This document shows, one piece after another, positions 16,666 through 24,075 of a DNA stretch of 64,000 bases. The first letter of the stretch is position 1. Each line of letters starts with the position of its first letter. A program made the translations under genes and the position numbers. The notes beneath the pieces are model-generated. The model saw only the letters and a program-made list of their open reading frames with translations. It made no database searches and had not been told where the DNA came from. The stretch lies in contig NZ_JAHKPD010000018.1 of the NCBI RefSeq assembly GCF_018860245.1, positions 186,001 to 250,000 of the forward strand, given 5' to 3'. Source of the stretch: Pseudotamlana agarivorans (lineage in GTDB: Bacteria; Bacteroidota; Bacteroidia; Flavobacteriales; Flavobacteriaceae).

Positions 16666-18078
16666 TTACAAAGTCGACGGACAAACAAATTCCGTAGTAG
16701 GTAAATCTGAATCTTTAATAGCAGCAAAACCACCAGCAATATCAACCAACTTATCAAACCCTCGTGCTTTTAAAATAGAAGCCGCGATTACCGAACGGTA
16801 ACCTCCTGCACAATGCACATAGTATTCTTGATTTTTATCAATGGCGTTCATATTGTCATTAATAAAATCTAAAGCAAAATGCTTAACAGTGTCGCCTTTC
16901 AGGTGCTCTGATTTATACTCACCATCTTTACGAACATCTAAAACCTGAATTTTTCCAGCTTTAAAACGTTTAGAAAATGCTTCCACAGGAATGGATTCAA
17001 TGGTTTCAATATCTTTTCCAGCTTGTTTCCATGCCTCGATTCCACCTTCTAAGTACCCCAAAGTATTATCGTATCCAACACGAGATAAACGCGTCACGGT
17101 TTCTTCTTCTTTGCCTTCAGGAGTGATTAGAAGGATAGGTTGTTTTAAATCGGTAATTAAAGCGCCAACCCAAGGGGCAAATCCGCCGTGAATTCCAATA
17201 AAAATCGAATTCGGTATGTGGGCTTTTACAAAGTCTTTTTCATTTCTAACATCTAAAACCAGAGCGCCTTCTTCGTTTGCTAAATGTTCAAAAGCTTCAG
17301 GGGTTAGAGGGGTATTTCCTTGTTTTAATACGGTTTCGAAAGTATCATAACCCGATTTATTCATCATGGCGTTTTTTGCAAAATATTGTGGTGGTGGCGC
17401 AATGCCGTCTAGCACTTCCTTTACAAATTCAGCTTTGGTCATATCTGCTCTTAAGGCGTAATTTGTTTTTTTCTGATCACCTAAAACCCCAACGGTTTCT
17501 TTGCTTAGGTTTTTTCCGCAGGCAGAACCCGCACCATGCGCAGGATAAACAATAACGTCATCTGGAAGTGTCATGATTTTGTTGCGTAAAGAATCATAAA
17601 GCATGGCCGCTAAATCTTCCTTAGTTAAATCAGACTTTATAGCTAAATCTGGACGACCAACATCTCCTAAAAATAAAGTGTCTCCCGAGAAAATAGCATG
17701 TTCTTTTCCGTTTTCATCAATCAACAAAAAGGTTGAAGACTCTAAAGTGTGTCCTGGGGTATGTAACACTTTTATGGCGATGTTTCCGAGTTTAAAAACT
17801 TCGTTGTCCTTGGCGGTGTGGATATCATAATCGGTATCAGCTCCGGGTCCGAATACAATAGTAGCCCCTGTTTTTTTAGCAAGATCAATGTGTCCAGAAA
17901 CAAAATCGGCGTGAAAATGTGTTTCAAAAATATACTTGATAGTGGCATTTTCCGCGGAAGCTTTATCCACATATTGCTGTGTTTCGCGAAGTGGATCAAT
18001 GATCGCAACTTCTCCGTTAGATTCTATATAATATGCGCCTTGCGCTAAACATCCTGTGTATATTTGTTCGATTTTCAT
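16666..18078 (-). CDS. Persulfide dioxygenase-like MBL hydrolase with two rhodanese domains
   Basis: A 470-residue fusion. Residues 1-~230 are a metallo-beta-lactamase fold of the persulfide dioxygenase (ETHE1/Blh) type, with metal ligands in THFHADFVSGH (H54, H56, D58), HTPGHT and FSGDTLF. Two rhodanese domains follow. The first has ILLITPEGK where the catalytic Cys loop should be, so it is probably inactive. The second has YYVHCAGGYRS with Cys423. The enzyme would oxidise glutathione- or protein-bound persulfide to sulfite. It is the last gene of a five-gene sulfur operon. Confidence 0.94.
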   Translation of the reverse strand: MKIEQIYTGCLAQGAYYIESNGEVAIIDPLRETQQYVDKASAENATIKYIFETHFHADFVSGHIDLAKKTGATIVFGPGADTDYDIHTAKDNEVFKLGNIAIKVLHTPGHTLESSTFLLIDENGKEHAIFSGDTLFLGDVGRPDLAIKSDLTKEDLAAMLYDSLRNKIMTLPDDVIVYPAHGAGSACGKNLSKETVGVLGDQKKTNYALRADMTKAEFVKEVLDGIAPPPQYFAKNAMMNKSGYDTFETVLKQGNTPLTPEAFEHLANEEGALVLDVRNEKDFVKAHIPNSIFIGIHGGFAPWVGALITDLKQPILLITPEGKEEETVTRLSRVGYDNTLGYLEGGIEAWKQAGKDIETIESIPVEAFSKRFKAGKIQVLDVRKDGEYKSEHLKGDTVKHFALDFINDNMNAIDKNQEYYVHCAGGYRSVIAASILKARGFDKLVDIAGGFAAIKDSDLPTTEFVCPSTL

Positions 18079-18171
18079 AATGTTATATTTTTTTATTTCC
18101 TTGAAAAAGGAAATCTTATTATTTCACTTATTACTTCAAAATTATAAAACTCCAATGGATTGCTTTGTAAC

Positions 18172-18978
18172 TTATATGACACTAAGCTCTAGGAGTTCCT
18201 TGTATATAATGTATGCCGCCATGATTAACACAAAGTAGCCAAAGCTTTTTTTGAGTTTATTGGCGCTTACAAATTTTGAAAAATAACCACCAATTAATAT
18301 ACCTAATACGGAAATTGCGGTGAAGGTTAAAAGGAAAACCCATTCAATGTCTAAAGTTTGTACATCGCCCAAAAAGCCAATTAAAGAATTAATAGCTACT
18401 ATAATTAAGGAGGTGCCTACGGCTTTTTTCATAGGAATATTTGCCCATAAAACTAATGCAGGAACGTATAGAAAACCACCACCAGCGCCTATTAAACCTG
18501 TAATAGTTCCAATGGTAACCCCTTGAATAAAGGTTCGGTAATACGCTTGTTTTTCGGTAGATGGTTTTAGATTTTTTTTCTTTTTTATCATGGAAATGGC
18601 AGCAAAAAGCATGATAAAAGCAAAAAAGACCATGATGGCGATATCTTTGGTAAGTTGAAAGCTTCCAAAAGTTAATAGGGTGTCAGGAATTCCTGGGACT
18701 AAAAAACGGCGTGATAAATAAACGGCTAAAAATGAAGGGAATGAGAAGGCCAAACCTATTTCAAAATCGACCAAGCCTTTTTTGTATTTGTGGTAGGTGC
18801 CCACCAACGACGTAATCCCTACTACGAAAAGCGAATAGGCAGTTGCCACAATGGGATTATAAGCCAAAAGGTAAACCAACAGAGGCACCGTTAATATGGA
18901 ACCGCCACCACCAATTAAGCCTAAAACGAGCCCCACAATTAATGCACCTATATATCCAATAAAGTGTATACTGTCCAT
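18172..18978 (-). CDS. TauE/SafE-family sulfite/anion exporter
   Basis: A 268-residue integral membrane protein with eight predicted helices and the two internal repeats of the TauE/SafE family (GLVLGLIGGGGSILTVPLLVYL near the N-terminus and TGLIGAGGGFLYVPALVLWA near residue 160). Next to a persulfide dioxygenase it most likely exports the sulfite formed. It lies 3 bp after the upstream YeeE/YedE gene and 93 bp before the MBL-rhodanese gene. Confidence 0.93.
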   Translation of the reverse strand: MDSIHFIGYIGALIVGLVLGLIGGGGSILTVPLLVYLLAYNPIVATAYSLFVVGITSLVGTYHKYKKGLVDFEIGLAFSFPSFLAVYLSRRFLVPGIPDTLLTFGSFQLTKDIAIMVFFAFIMLFAAISMIKKKKNLKPSTEKQAYYRTFIQGVTIGTITGLIGAGGGFLYVPALVLWANIPMKKAVGTSLIIVAINSLIGFLGDVQTLDIEWVFLLTFTAISVLGILIGGYFSKFVSANKLKKSFGYFVLIMAAYIIYKELLELSVI

Positions 18979-18981
18979 AGT

Positions 18982-19395
18982 TTAGTGAGGCAGTTTATTT
19001 TTTAGCAACCCATAAATAAAAGTACCCACAATGGCTGCAGCGATTACGATTAGCATGCTCCAAACACCTGTACCTAAAATAATATACATGGGTCCAGGAC
19101 ATGCACCAATAAGTGCCCAACCTAACCCGAAAATGATACCACCAATAATATATCTGGTAACCCCTTTATCTTTTTTAGGAACAAAAAGTTCGGCGCCTTT
19201 TATTGTTTTAATATGGCCTCTTTTCGAGAGTTGTAAAAAAGCAACACCTACAGCTATGGCAGAACCAATGATGCCGTACATGTGAAAGGATTGAAATCGG
19301 AACATTTCGTAAATGCGAAACCATGAAACGGCTTCAGATTTTACTAATACAATGCCGAAGAAGATACCTACTAATAAAAATTTTATAAATTTCAT
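18982..19395 (-). CDS. YeeE/YedE-family transporter half (DUF6691 type)
   Basis: A 137-residue membrane protein with four helices and the YeeE/YedE signature GWALIGACPGPMYIILGTG, where the Cys-Pro-Gly-Pro motif is thought to relay sulfur. It is one of two adjacent half-size proteins; together they match the full-length thiosulfate transporter YeeE (TsuA). Gaps to both neighbours are short (3 and 16 bp). Confidence 0.92.
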   Translation of the reverse strand: MKFIKFLLVGIFFGIVLVKSEAVSWFRIYEMFRFQSFHMYGIIGSAIAVGVAFLQLSKRGHIKTIKGAELFVPKKDKGVTRYIIGGIIFGLGWALIGACPGPMYIILGTGVWSMLIVIAAAIVGTFIYGLLKNKLPH

Positions 19396-19411
19396 TTGAT
19401 TATGTTTTGAA

Positions 19412-19969
19412 TTAAAAAATAAGCGGTAATATGAAATTAGCCATGATTAATCCGCCTATAAAAAAGCCTATCACAGCAATTAAAGAGGGGAGTTGTAAAC
19501 TGCTTAAACCAGTAATGGCATGACCAGAAGTACATCCACCTGCGTAACGAGTTCCGAAACCTACTAATAGGCCGCCAACAATTAAAAGGATTAACCCTTG
19601 AGGTGTTGTTATGGCTTCAAAACTAAACAGTTCATTAGGAACTAAGGTTGCTCCAGGGTTTTCAAACCCCATGCTATGAAGTTCGGTAACTGTTGTAGGG
19701 TTTAAGGTGGTACCGCTATCGTTGGATAGATAATGAACCGCGATAAAACCTCCAATAATAGTACCTAAGACAACGGTTAGGTTCCAAAGTTGATCCCTCC
19801 AATTGAACTTGAAAAAATCGGCAAATTTCCCAGCACCACCAATCGCACAAAGCGTTCTTAGGTTTGAGGACATGCCAAATGTTTTTCCGAAATAAAGAAG
19901 TAGTGCCATGACTATGGCAATGAGTGGCCCAGAAATATACCAAGGCCAAGGATTTAAAATATGTTCCAT
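19412..19969 (-). CDS. YeeE/YedE-family transporter half
   Basis: A 185-residue membrane protein with the second YeeE/YedE signature GTRYAGGCTSGHAITGLSSL, including the conserved Cys. It has about five hydrophobic segments. It probably forms a sulfur-compound (thiosulfate-like) import unit with the next gene. It lies 88 bp downstream of the Crp/Fnr regulator. Confidence 0.92.
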   Translation of the reverse strand: MEHILNPWPWYISGPLIAIVMALLLYFGKTFGMSSNLRTLCAIGGAGKFADFFKFNWRDQLWNLTVVLGTIIGGFIAVHYLSNDSGTTLNPTTVTELHSMGFENPGATLVPNELFSFEAITTPQGLILLIVGGLLVGFGTRYAGGCTSGHAITGLSSLQLPSLIAVIGFFIGGLIMANFILPLIF

Positions 19970-20057
19970 GCTATAAATTTTATCGCAAAAGTATAGCCTT
20001 GGAAAACTATAGTTTGTGATAAATGTTACCTAAGCATGGTAGGAGTGGCGTATATCT

Positions 20058-20687
20058 TTATAAAATTTCGATTTTATTCCGACTTAATTTTATCTTTTTT
20101 TCGTTTTCGAGTTGCTTTAATAGGCGTGAAACGACAACACGGGAGGTGTGTAAATCTTCCGCAATCTCTTGATGTTTGATGATGATGTTTTTCGATTCGT
20201 GAAGCACGGTTTTATTAAGCAAGTATTTGTATAAACGTTCATCCATTTTCATAAAAGCCAGATTATCTATGGCTTCTAACATTTCGTCGAATCTGGTTTG
20301 GTAGCTTTCTAAGATGAAATTTCTCCAACTTTCATTACTTTGAAACCATTTCTGCATATATGCTACTGGAATCATAACGAGGCTAGAGTCACTTTCGGCA
20401 ACAGCTCTAATTTTACTTTTACTGGTTCCAATACAACAAGTTAACGACACGGTACAGGTTTCTCCTGCTTCTAAAAAGTAGATGAGTAATTCGTTACCGT
20501 CTTGGTCTTCACGTAAAATTTTAATGTTCCCACTTAATAAGAGCGGGATATATTTAAGCGTTTGATTAATATCTATAATAATTTCATCTTTTTCAAATGT
20601 TTTATACATGCCTATTTCAATAATCTCCTTGATGAGGTTCTCATCTAAGTGGTGCTTGTAAATTTCTGTTAATAAATTCGTTTCCAT
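20058..20687 (-). CDS. Crp/Fnr-family regulator of the sulfur operon
   Basis: About 209 residues. The N-terminal sensor barrel includes YIPLLLSGNIKILREDQDGNELLIYFLEAGETCTVSLTCCIG. The C-terminal helix-turn-helix is QEIAEDLHTSRVVVSRLLKQ. The TCC pair (CTVSLTCC) is typical of Bacteroidota members found with sulfur operons and could sense persulfide by thiol chemistry; that is inference. I chose ATG 20687 (METNLLTEIY) because family members begin there; an in-frame start at 20783 would add 32 poorly conserved residues. It is the first gene of the operon and probably controls it. Confidence 0.88.
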   Translation of the reverse strand: METNLLTEIYKHHLDENLIKEIIEIGMYKTFEKDEIIIDINQTLKYIPLLLSGNIKILREDQDGNELLIYFLEAGETCTVSLTCCIGTSKSKIRAVAESDSSLVMIPVAYMQKWFQSNESWRNFILESYQTRFDEMLEAIDNLAFMKMDERLYKYLLNKTVLHESKNIIIKHQEIAEDLHTSRVVVSRLLKQLENEKKIKLSRNKIEIL

Positions 20688-20813
20688 AGGAATAGGATGT
20701 AGGTTTTGAAAGTTGAATATTAAGTTTTTTAACTGATCTTCATTTTTAACTGAAGCTAAGCTCAATATTTTTAGACGCTTCAAAAATAATCAATTAGATT
20801 TTTATAAAAAAAG

Positions 20814-20846
20814 TTTGGATATGTTTTAAATTATAATGTATATTTG
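20814..20846 (+). promoter_or_regulatory. Promoter of tRNA-Arg
   Basis: TTTG at 20814-20817, a 21-nt spacer and TATATTTG at 20839-20846 match the Bacteroidota -33/-7 promoter. The expected start is about 20853, eight bases before the tRNA. Confidence 0.75.
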
Positions 20847-20860
20847 CACCCACAAAATAA

Positions 20861-20934
20861 GGCCTCGTGGCGCAACTGAATAGCGCACTTGATTACGGCT
20901 CAAGAGGTTACTGGTTTGAATCCAGTCGAGGTCA
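20861..20934 (+). tRNA. tRNA-Arg (ACG)
   Basis: A complete cloverleaf: acceptor GGCCTCG/CGAGGTC with one G-T pair, D stem GCGC/GCGC, anticodon stem CTTGA/TCAAG around the loop TTACGGC (anticodon ACG), and T arm ACTGG-TTTGAAT-CCAGT. CCA is not encoded. An intrinsic terminator follows at 20961. The 3' end is duplicated at 21059-21075. Confidence 0.97.
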
Positions 20935-20960
20935 CGAATAAATCAACACAAGTTGAAAAT

Positions 20961-20997
20961 AAAGCAAGCTAAAAAACATAGCTTGCTTTTATTTTTT
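20961..20997 (+). terminator. Intrinsic terminator after tRNA-Arg
   Basis: AAGCAAGCT and AGCTTGCTT form a 9-bp stem around AAAAAACAT, followed by a T-rich tract. Confidence 0.85.
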
Positions 20998-21058
20998 AGA
21001 GCAGTGTGTTTTCTTTTGTTGATTTTTAAAGCGGAGCTTTATCTGGAAAGACACAGTC

Positions 21059-21115
21059 AATCCATTCGAGGTCACTAGAGTATAAAAGCTTCCAAGAAAT
21101 TGGGAGCTTTTTTTT
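21059..21115 (+). repeat. Duplicated 3' end of tRNA-Arg plus second terminator
   Basis: AATCCATTCGAGGTCAC (21059-21075) repeats the tRNA 3' end AATCCAGTCGAGGTCAC (20919-20935) with a single mismatch, 140 bp away. It is followed by a hairpin AAGCTTCCAA/TTGGGAGCTT and a run of eight T (21086-21115), like the end of a second tRNA unit. The sequence before it does not fold as a tRNA. It may be an integration scar (att duplication) or the remains of a tandem tRNA gene. Confidence 0.6.
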
Positions 21116-21451
21116 GTTTTCATCGCTCGCGCAAGCGTCACGCTTGTGCCCGTTATAATAATTTCCCCGCTCCCGCTAGTTTTCAAAACTAGTGGCGAAC
21201 CGAGTAAGTAAACCAACCCTGTAAAAAAGAGAAAGCTGTTTTTTATATAAAATATAACAGTGTAGCCACTAGCAGCTATAAAGTAACGGGAGCGATGAGC
21301 TACATTTAGTACACTTACTACATTCTAAATTATTTAATATTTAAACATTAAATAGTATCATCAAGTAAATAATTTAGCAAAAAGAGCCTCTCGAAATAAA
21401 GTCTTTAGTATGGTTTGACCATTAATAGATTAAATAAACCACTGCTTATTA
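21116..21451. repeat. Gap with palindromic dispersed-repeat remnants
   Basis: No gene is visible. The stretch contains GCAAGCG-TCA-CGCTTG (about 21132-21148), the palindrome CTAGTTTT-C-AAAACTAG (about 21176-21192) and AGCGATGAGCTACA (about 21291), of which the core recurs near 48488. These look like remnants of short dispersed palindromic elements at the island edge. Confidence 0.55.
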
Positions 21452-21480
21452 TGTCACAAATATTTGCTAAATTTGTGACA
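21452..21480 (+). promoter_or_regulatory. Palindromic operator over the abiEi-like promoter
   Basis: TGTCACAAAT (21452-21461) and ATTTGTGACA (21471-21480) form a perfect 10-bp inverted repeat with a 9-bp centre. The right half overlaps a TAAATTTG -7 element (21468-21475), 24 bp before the ATG of the AbiEi-like gene. AbiEi proteins are known to bind inverted repeats at their own promoter, so autorepression is likely. Confidence 0.7.
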
Positions 21481-21499
21481 AAATAAATTTTATTGTTCC

Positions 21500-22102
21500 A
21501 TGGAAAGTGTTGAAAATAAAATAGAAAAATCTATAAAGAGTAAGCCAAAAGGGGTTTTGGTAATGCCTGGGGACTATGTGTATTATGGTACTTCTGAAGC
21601 TGTTCGTAAAGCGCTAGATAGGTTAGAAGATAAAAAAGTTATTACAAGAGTAGCGCATGGTATATATGTGCGTCCAAAAATTAGTGCTTTAATTGGCCCC
21701 ATAATTCCTACTGCAGAAGAAATTGCGGAAGCTATTGCTAAACGCGATAAAATAAGAACGGTACCTACTGGAAGCTATGCTTTAAACGCTTTAGGTTTAA
21801 GTACTCAAGTTCCTATGAATATTGTGTTGCTAACCGATGGTTCACCACGGGAAATAAAATTAGGAAAGCGCAGTATTAAATTTAAAAAAACGACACCTAA
21901 AAATCTATTAGCAAAAGGCGCTATAAGCCGTTTAGTTATTCAGGCGTTAAAGGAAATTGGTAATAATAAAGTAAGTCAAAAAGAAGAAGAGAAAATAATA
22001 AATTTGCTAAAGAAAGAAAATCAAAAGCATTTGGGTCATGATATTCCTCTAGCTCCTGTTTGGATTCAAAAAATAATGAAAAAAGCATTGATTAGTGACT
22101 AA
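21500..22102 (+). CDS. AbiEi-like antitoxin/regulator (DUF6088 family)
   Basis: A 200-residue protein. Residues 1-~70 form a winged helix-turn-helix (VENKIEKSIKSKPKGVLVMP, SEAVRKALDRLEDKKVITRV, then the wing AHGIYVRPK). The C-terminal part is the AbiEi-type domain (TVPTGSYALNALGLSTQVPM, DGSPREIKLGKRSIKFKKTT). In type IV toxin-antitoxin systems this protein represses its operon and counteracts the nucleotidyltransferase AbiEii. No AbiEii gene follows: the next 192 bp hold no supportable gene and then hsdM begins. It is either solitary or has been recruited to control the restriction locus. Confidence 0.88.
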   Translation: MESVENKIEKSIKSKPKGVLVMPGDYVYYGTSEAVRKALDRLEDKKVITRVAHGIYVRPKISALIGPIIPTAEEIAEAIAKRDKIRTVPTGSYALNALGLSTQVPMNIVLLTDGSPREIKLGKRSIKFKKTTPKNLLAKGAISRLVIQALKEIGNNKVSQKEEEKIINLLKKENQKHLGHDIPLAPVWIQKIMKKALISD

Positions 22103-22294
22103 GCCCACATTTTATACGATAGCGAATACAGAAAAGGTTGCTGTTATTCGCCACGATAAACCTTCTGAAACAAACAAAAAAAGCAACCCATTTTAGTATC
22201 ATAAACACATTTTTTTTACCAGTTTCAGTAAATGAATTTCAGCAGTAATTCGTATTTTTAAAAATTCATACTTTGATATACGATTACCTCATTC

Positions 22295-23887
22295 ATGACA
22301 GACCAAAAACAACAATTAGAACAACAACTTTGGAACATCGCAAACACCCTAAGGGGGAAAATGGATGCCGATGATTTTAGAGATTACATACTCGGTTTTA
22401 TTTTTTACAAGTACCTCAGTAAAAAGATGGAACTCTACGCCAACGAAATCTTAGAAGCCGATGGCATCACCTTTGCCGATGTAGAAGGCCACGAGCAAGA
22501 AGCCGAACTACTAGAAGCATTAAAAGATGCCGCTTTAGATAAGTTGGGTTACTTTTTAGCGCCATCGGAATTGTTCTCAGAACTGGCACGTCGTGGCAAT
22601 GCAGGCGGTAAAAATCAATTTATATTAGGCGATTTGTCTAAAGTGCTCACGCACATTGAGCAAAGCACCATGGGGTCCGATAGTGAAGACGATTTCGGGA
22701 ACCTCTTTGAAGACATCGATTTAACCAGTTCTAAACTCGGAAAATCTGAAAACGATAAAAACGAACTCATCGTTAAAGTCCTATCACATTTAGACCAAAT
22801 CGATTTCGATTTACAAAACACCGAAAGCGATATTCTGGGCGATGCCTACGAGTATCTTATCGGGCAATTTGCTAGTGGCGCCGGTAAAAAAGCAGGCGAG
22901 TTTTATACCCCACAGCAGGTTTCTAAAGTATTATCAAAGATAGTAACCGTTGGTAAAGACCAATTAAAATCGGTGTACGATCCTACCTGTGGTTCGGGCT
23001 CTTTGTTATTGCGTGTCGCTAATGAGGTAGAACATGTCGCTGGGTTTTTCGGGCAAGAAATGAACCCAACCACCTACAACTTATGTCGCATGAACATGAT
23101 CATGCACGATGTGCATTACAACAGCTTCGATATTAAAAACGAAGACACCTTAGAGAAACCACAGCACGAAGACCTGCGTTTCGAGGCCATTGTAGCCAAT
23201 CCGCCATTCTCGGCAAAGTGGAGCGCCAGCCCTTTGTTTATGAGCGACGACCGTTTTTCGGCTTACGGAAAACTAGCTCCAAGCTCTAAAGCCGATTTCG
23301 CTTTCGTACAACACATGATTTACCAATTGGCCGATAACGGTACCATGGCCATCGTGCTACCACACGGCGTGTTGTTTAGAGGCGCTGCCGAAGGCCACAT
23401 TCGTAAATTCCTCATAAAAGACCGCAACTACCTCGATGCCGTAATAGGTTTGCCAGCCAATATTTTTTACGGCACCAGTATTCCAACGGCTATTTTGGTG
23501 TTTAAAAAAGACCGTAAAAACAAAGACAAAATCTTGTTTATAGATGCCAGTGCACATTTTGAAAAAGTAAAAACACAAAACTACTTACGCGAAGCCGATA
23601 TTAATAAAATAGCAGATACTTACAAAACATACACCTGTCATGCAGAGCAAAGCGAAGAAGCTCACGAGGCTATAGACAAATACAGCTATGTAGCAAGCTT
23701 AAGCGAAATTCAAGAAAACGATTATAATCTAAACATCCCGCGTTATGTCGATACCTTTGAAGAAGAAGAACCTGTAGATTTAACCGCCGTGTCTGCCAAC
23801 TTAAAGCAACTCGACCAGGACATGAAACAGGTAGATCACACCATAGCCGATTTCTGTAAACAATTAGACATAAACACACCCTTCTAA
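22295..23887 (+). CDS. hsdM: Type I restriction-modification system methyltransferase subunit
   Basis: A 530-residue HsdM, the N6-adenine methyltransferase subunit that works as M2S or within R2M2S. The N-terminal HsdM helical domain starts LEQQLWNIANTLRGKMDADD. The SAM-binding motif I is DPTCGSGSLLLRVA (from residue ~229) and the catalytic motif is ANPPFSAKW (about residue 300). AVIGLPANIFYGTSIPTAIL is the typical motif VI-VIII region. All are intact. Dispersed repeats occupy the gap to hsdS. Confidence 0.97.
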   Translation: MTDQKQQLEQQLWNIANTLRGKMDADDFRDYILGFIFYKYLSKKMELYANEILEADGITFADVEGHEQEAELLEALKDAALDKLGYFLAPSELFSELARRGNAGGKNQFILGDLSKVLTHIEQSTMGSDSEDDFGNLFEDIDLTSSKLGKSENDKNELIVKVLSHLDQIDFDLQNTESDILGDAYEYLIGQFASGAGKKAGEFYTPQQVSKVLSKIVTVGKDQLKSVYDPTCGSGSLLLRVANEVEHVAGFFGQEMNPTTYNLCRMNMIMHDVHYNSFDIKNEDTLEKPQHEDLRFEAIVANPPFSAKWSASPLFMSDDRFSAYGKLAPSSKADFAFVQHMIYQLADNGTMAIVLPHGVLFRGAAEGHIRKFLIKDRNYLDAVIGLPANIFYGTSIPTAILVFKKDRKNKDKILFIDASAHFEKVKTQNYLREADINKIADTYKTYTCHAEQSEEAHEAIDKYSYVASLSEIQENDYNLNIPRYVDTFEEEEPVDLTAVSANLKQLDQDMKQVDHTIADFCKQLDINTPF

Positions 23888-23889
23888 CC

Positions 23890-23957
23890 GTCATTGCGAG
23901 GAACGAAGCAATCTCATGAAAGGAACGACAAAGCAAACCGAAGCAATCTCATGAATA
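23890..23957 (+). repeat. Dispersed palindromic repeat (GTCATTGCGAG family) between hsdM and hsdS
   Basis: GTCATTGCGAGGAACGAAGC begins at 23890 and continues with AATCTC. A partial second copy, CGAAGCAATCTCATGAA, ends at 23955. The same family flanks the GIY-YIG gene at 25452-25655 and 25939-26038. Confidence 0.85.
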
Positions 23958-23983
23958 GCAACAACACATATAAATTAAAATTA

Positions 23984-24073
23984 GGGCACGACCACAAGGG
24001 TCAGGCTTTCGGCACTCGCTTCCCCAAGAAAAATGGGGAGAGCTCAAACAAATGCCTCAATCCTTCGTGCAGC
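23984..24073 (+). repeat. Structured dispersed repeat, copy 2
   Basis: The outer stem is GCACGA (23986-23991) with TCGTGC (24065-24070). The first hairpin is GACC/GGTC (23990-23993, 23999-24002), sharing an edge with the outer stem. The second is TCCCCA/TGGGGA (24021-24026, 24034-24039). Links GGCTTT and ATGCC.TCAATC match copy 1 at 14243. It ends three bases before the likely hsdS start. Confidence 0.65.
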
Positions 24074-24075
24074 TT

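Noticed and set aside
17277-18048. Several plus-strand ORFs of 75-92 codons inside the MBL-rhodanese gene
   Set aside because: They are antisense shadows of a well-conserved gene, with no family features.
20989-21216. Minus-strand ORF of 75 codons
   Set aside because: It runs through the tRNA duplicate, a terminator and palindromic repeats, and has no domain or plausible start context.
22103-22294. Remnant of an abiEii toxin gene
   Set aside because: The one open stretch (about 31 codons) shows no nucleotidyltransferase motif that I can recognise.
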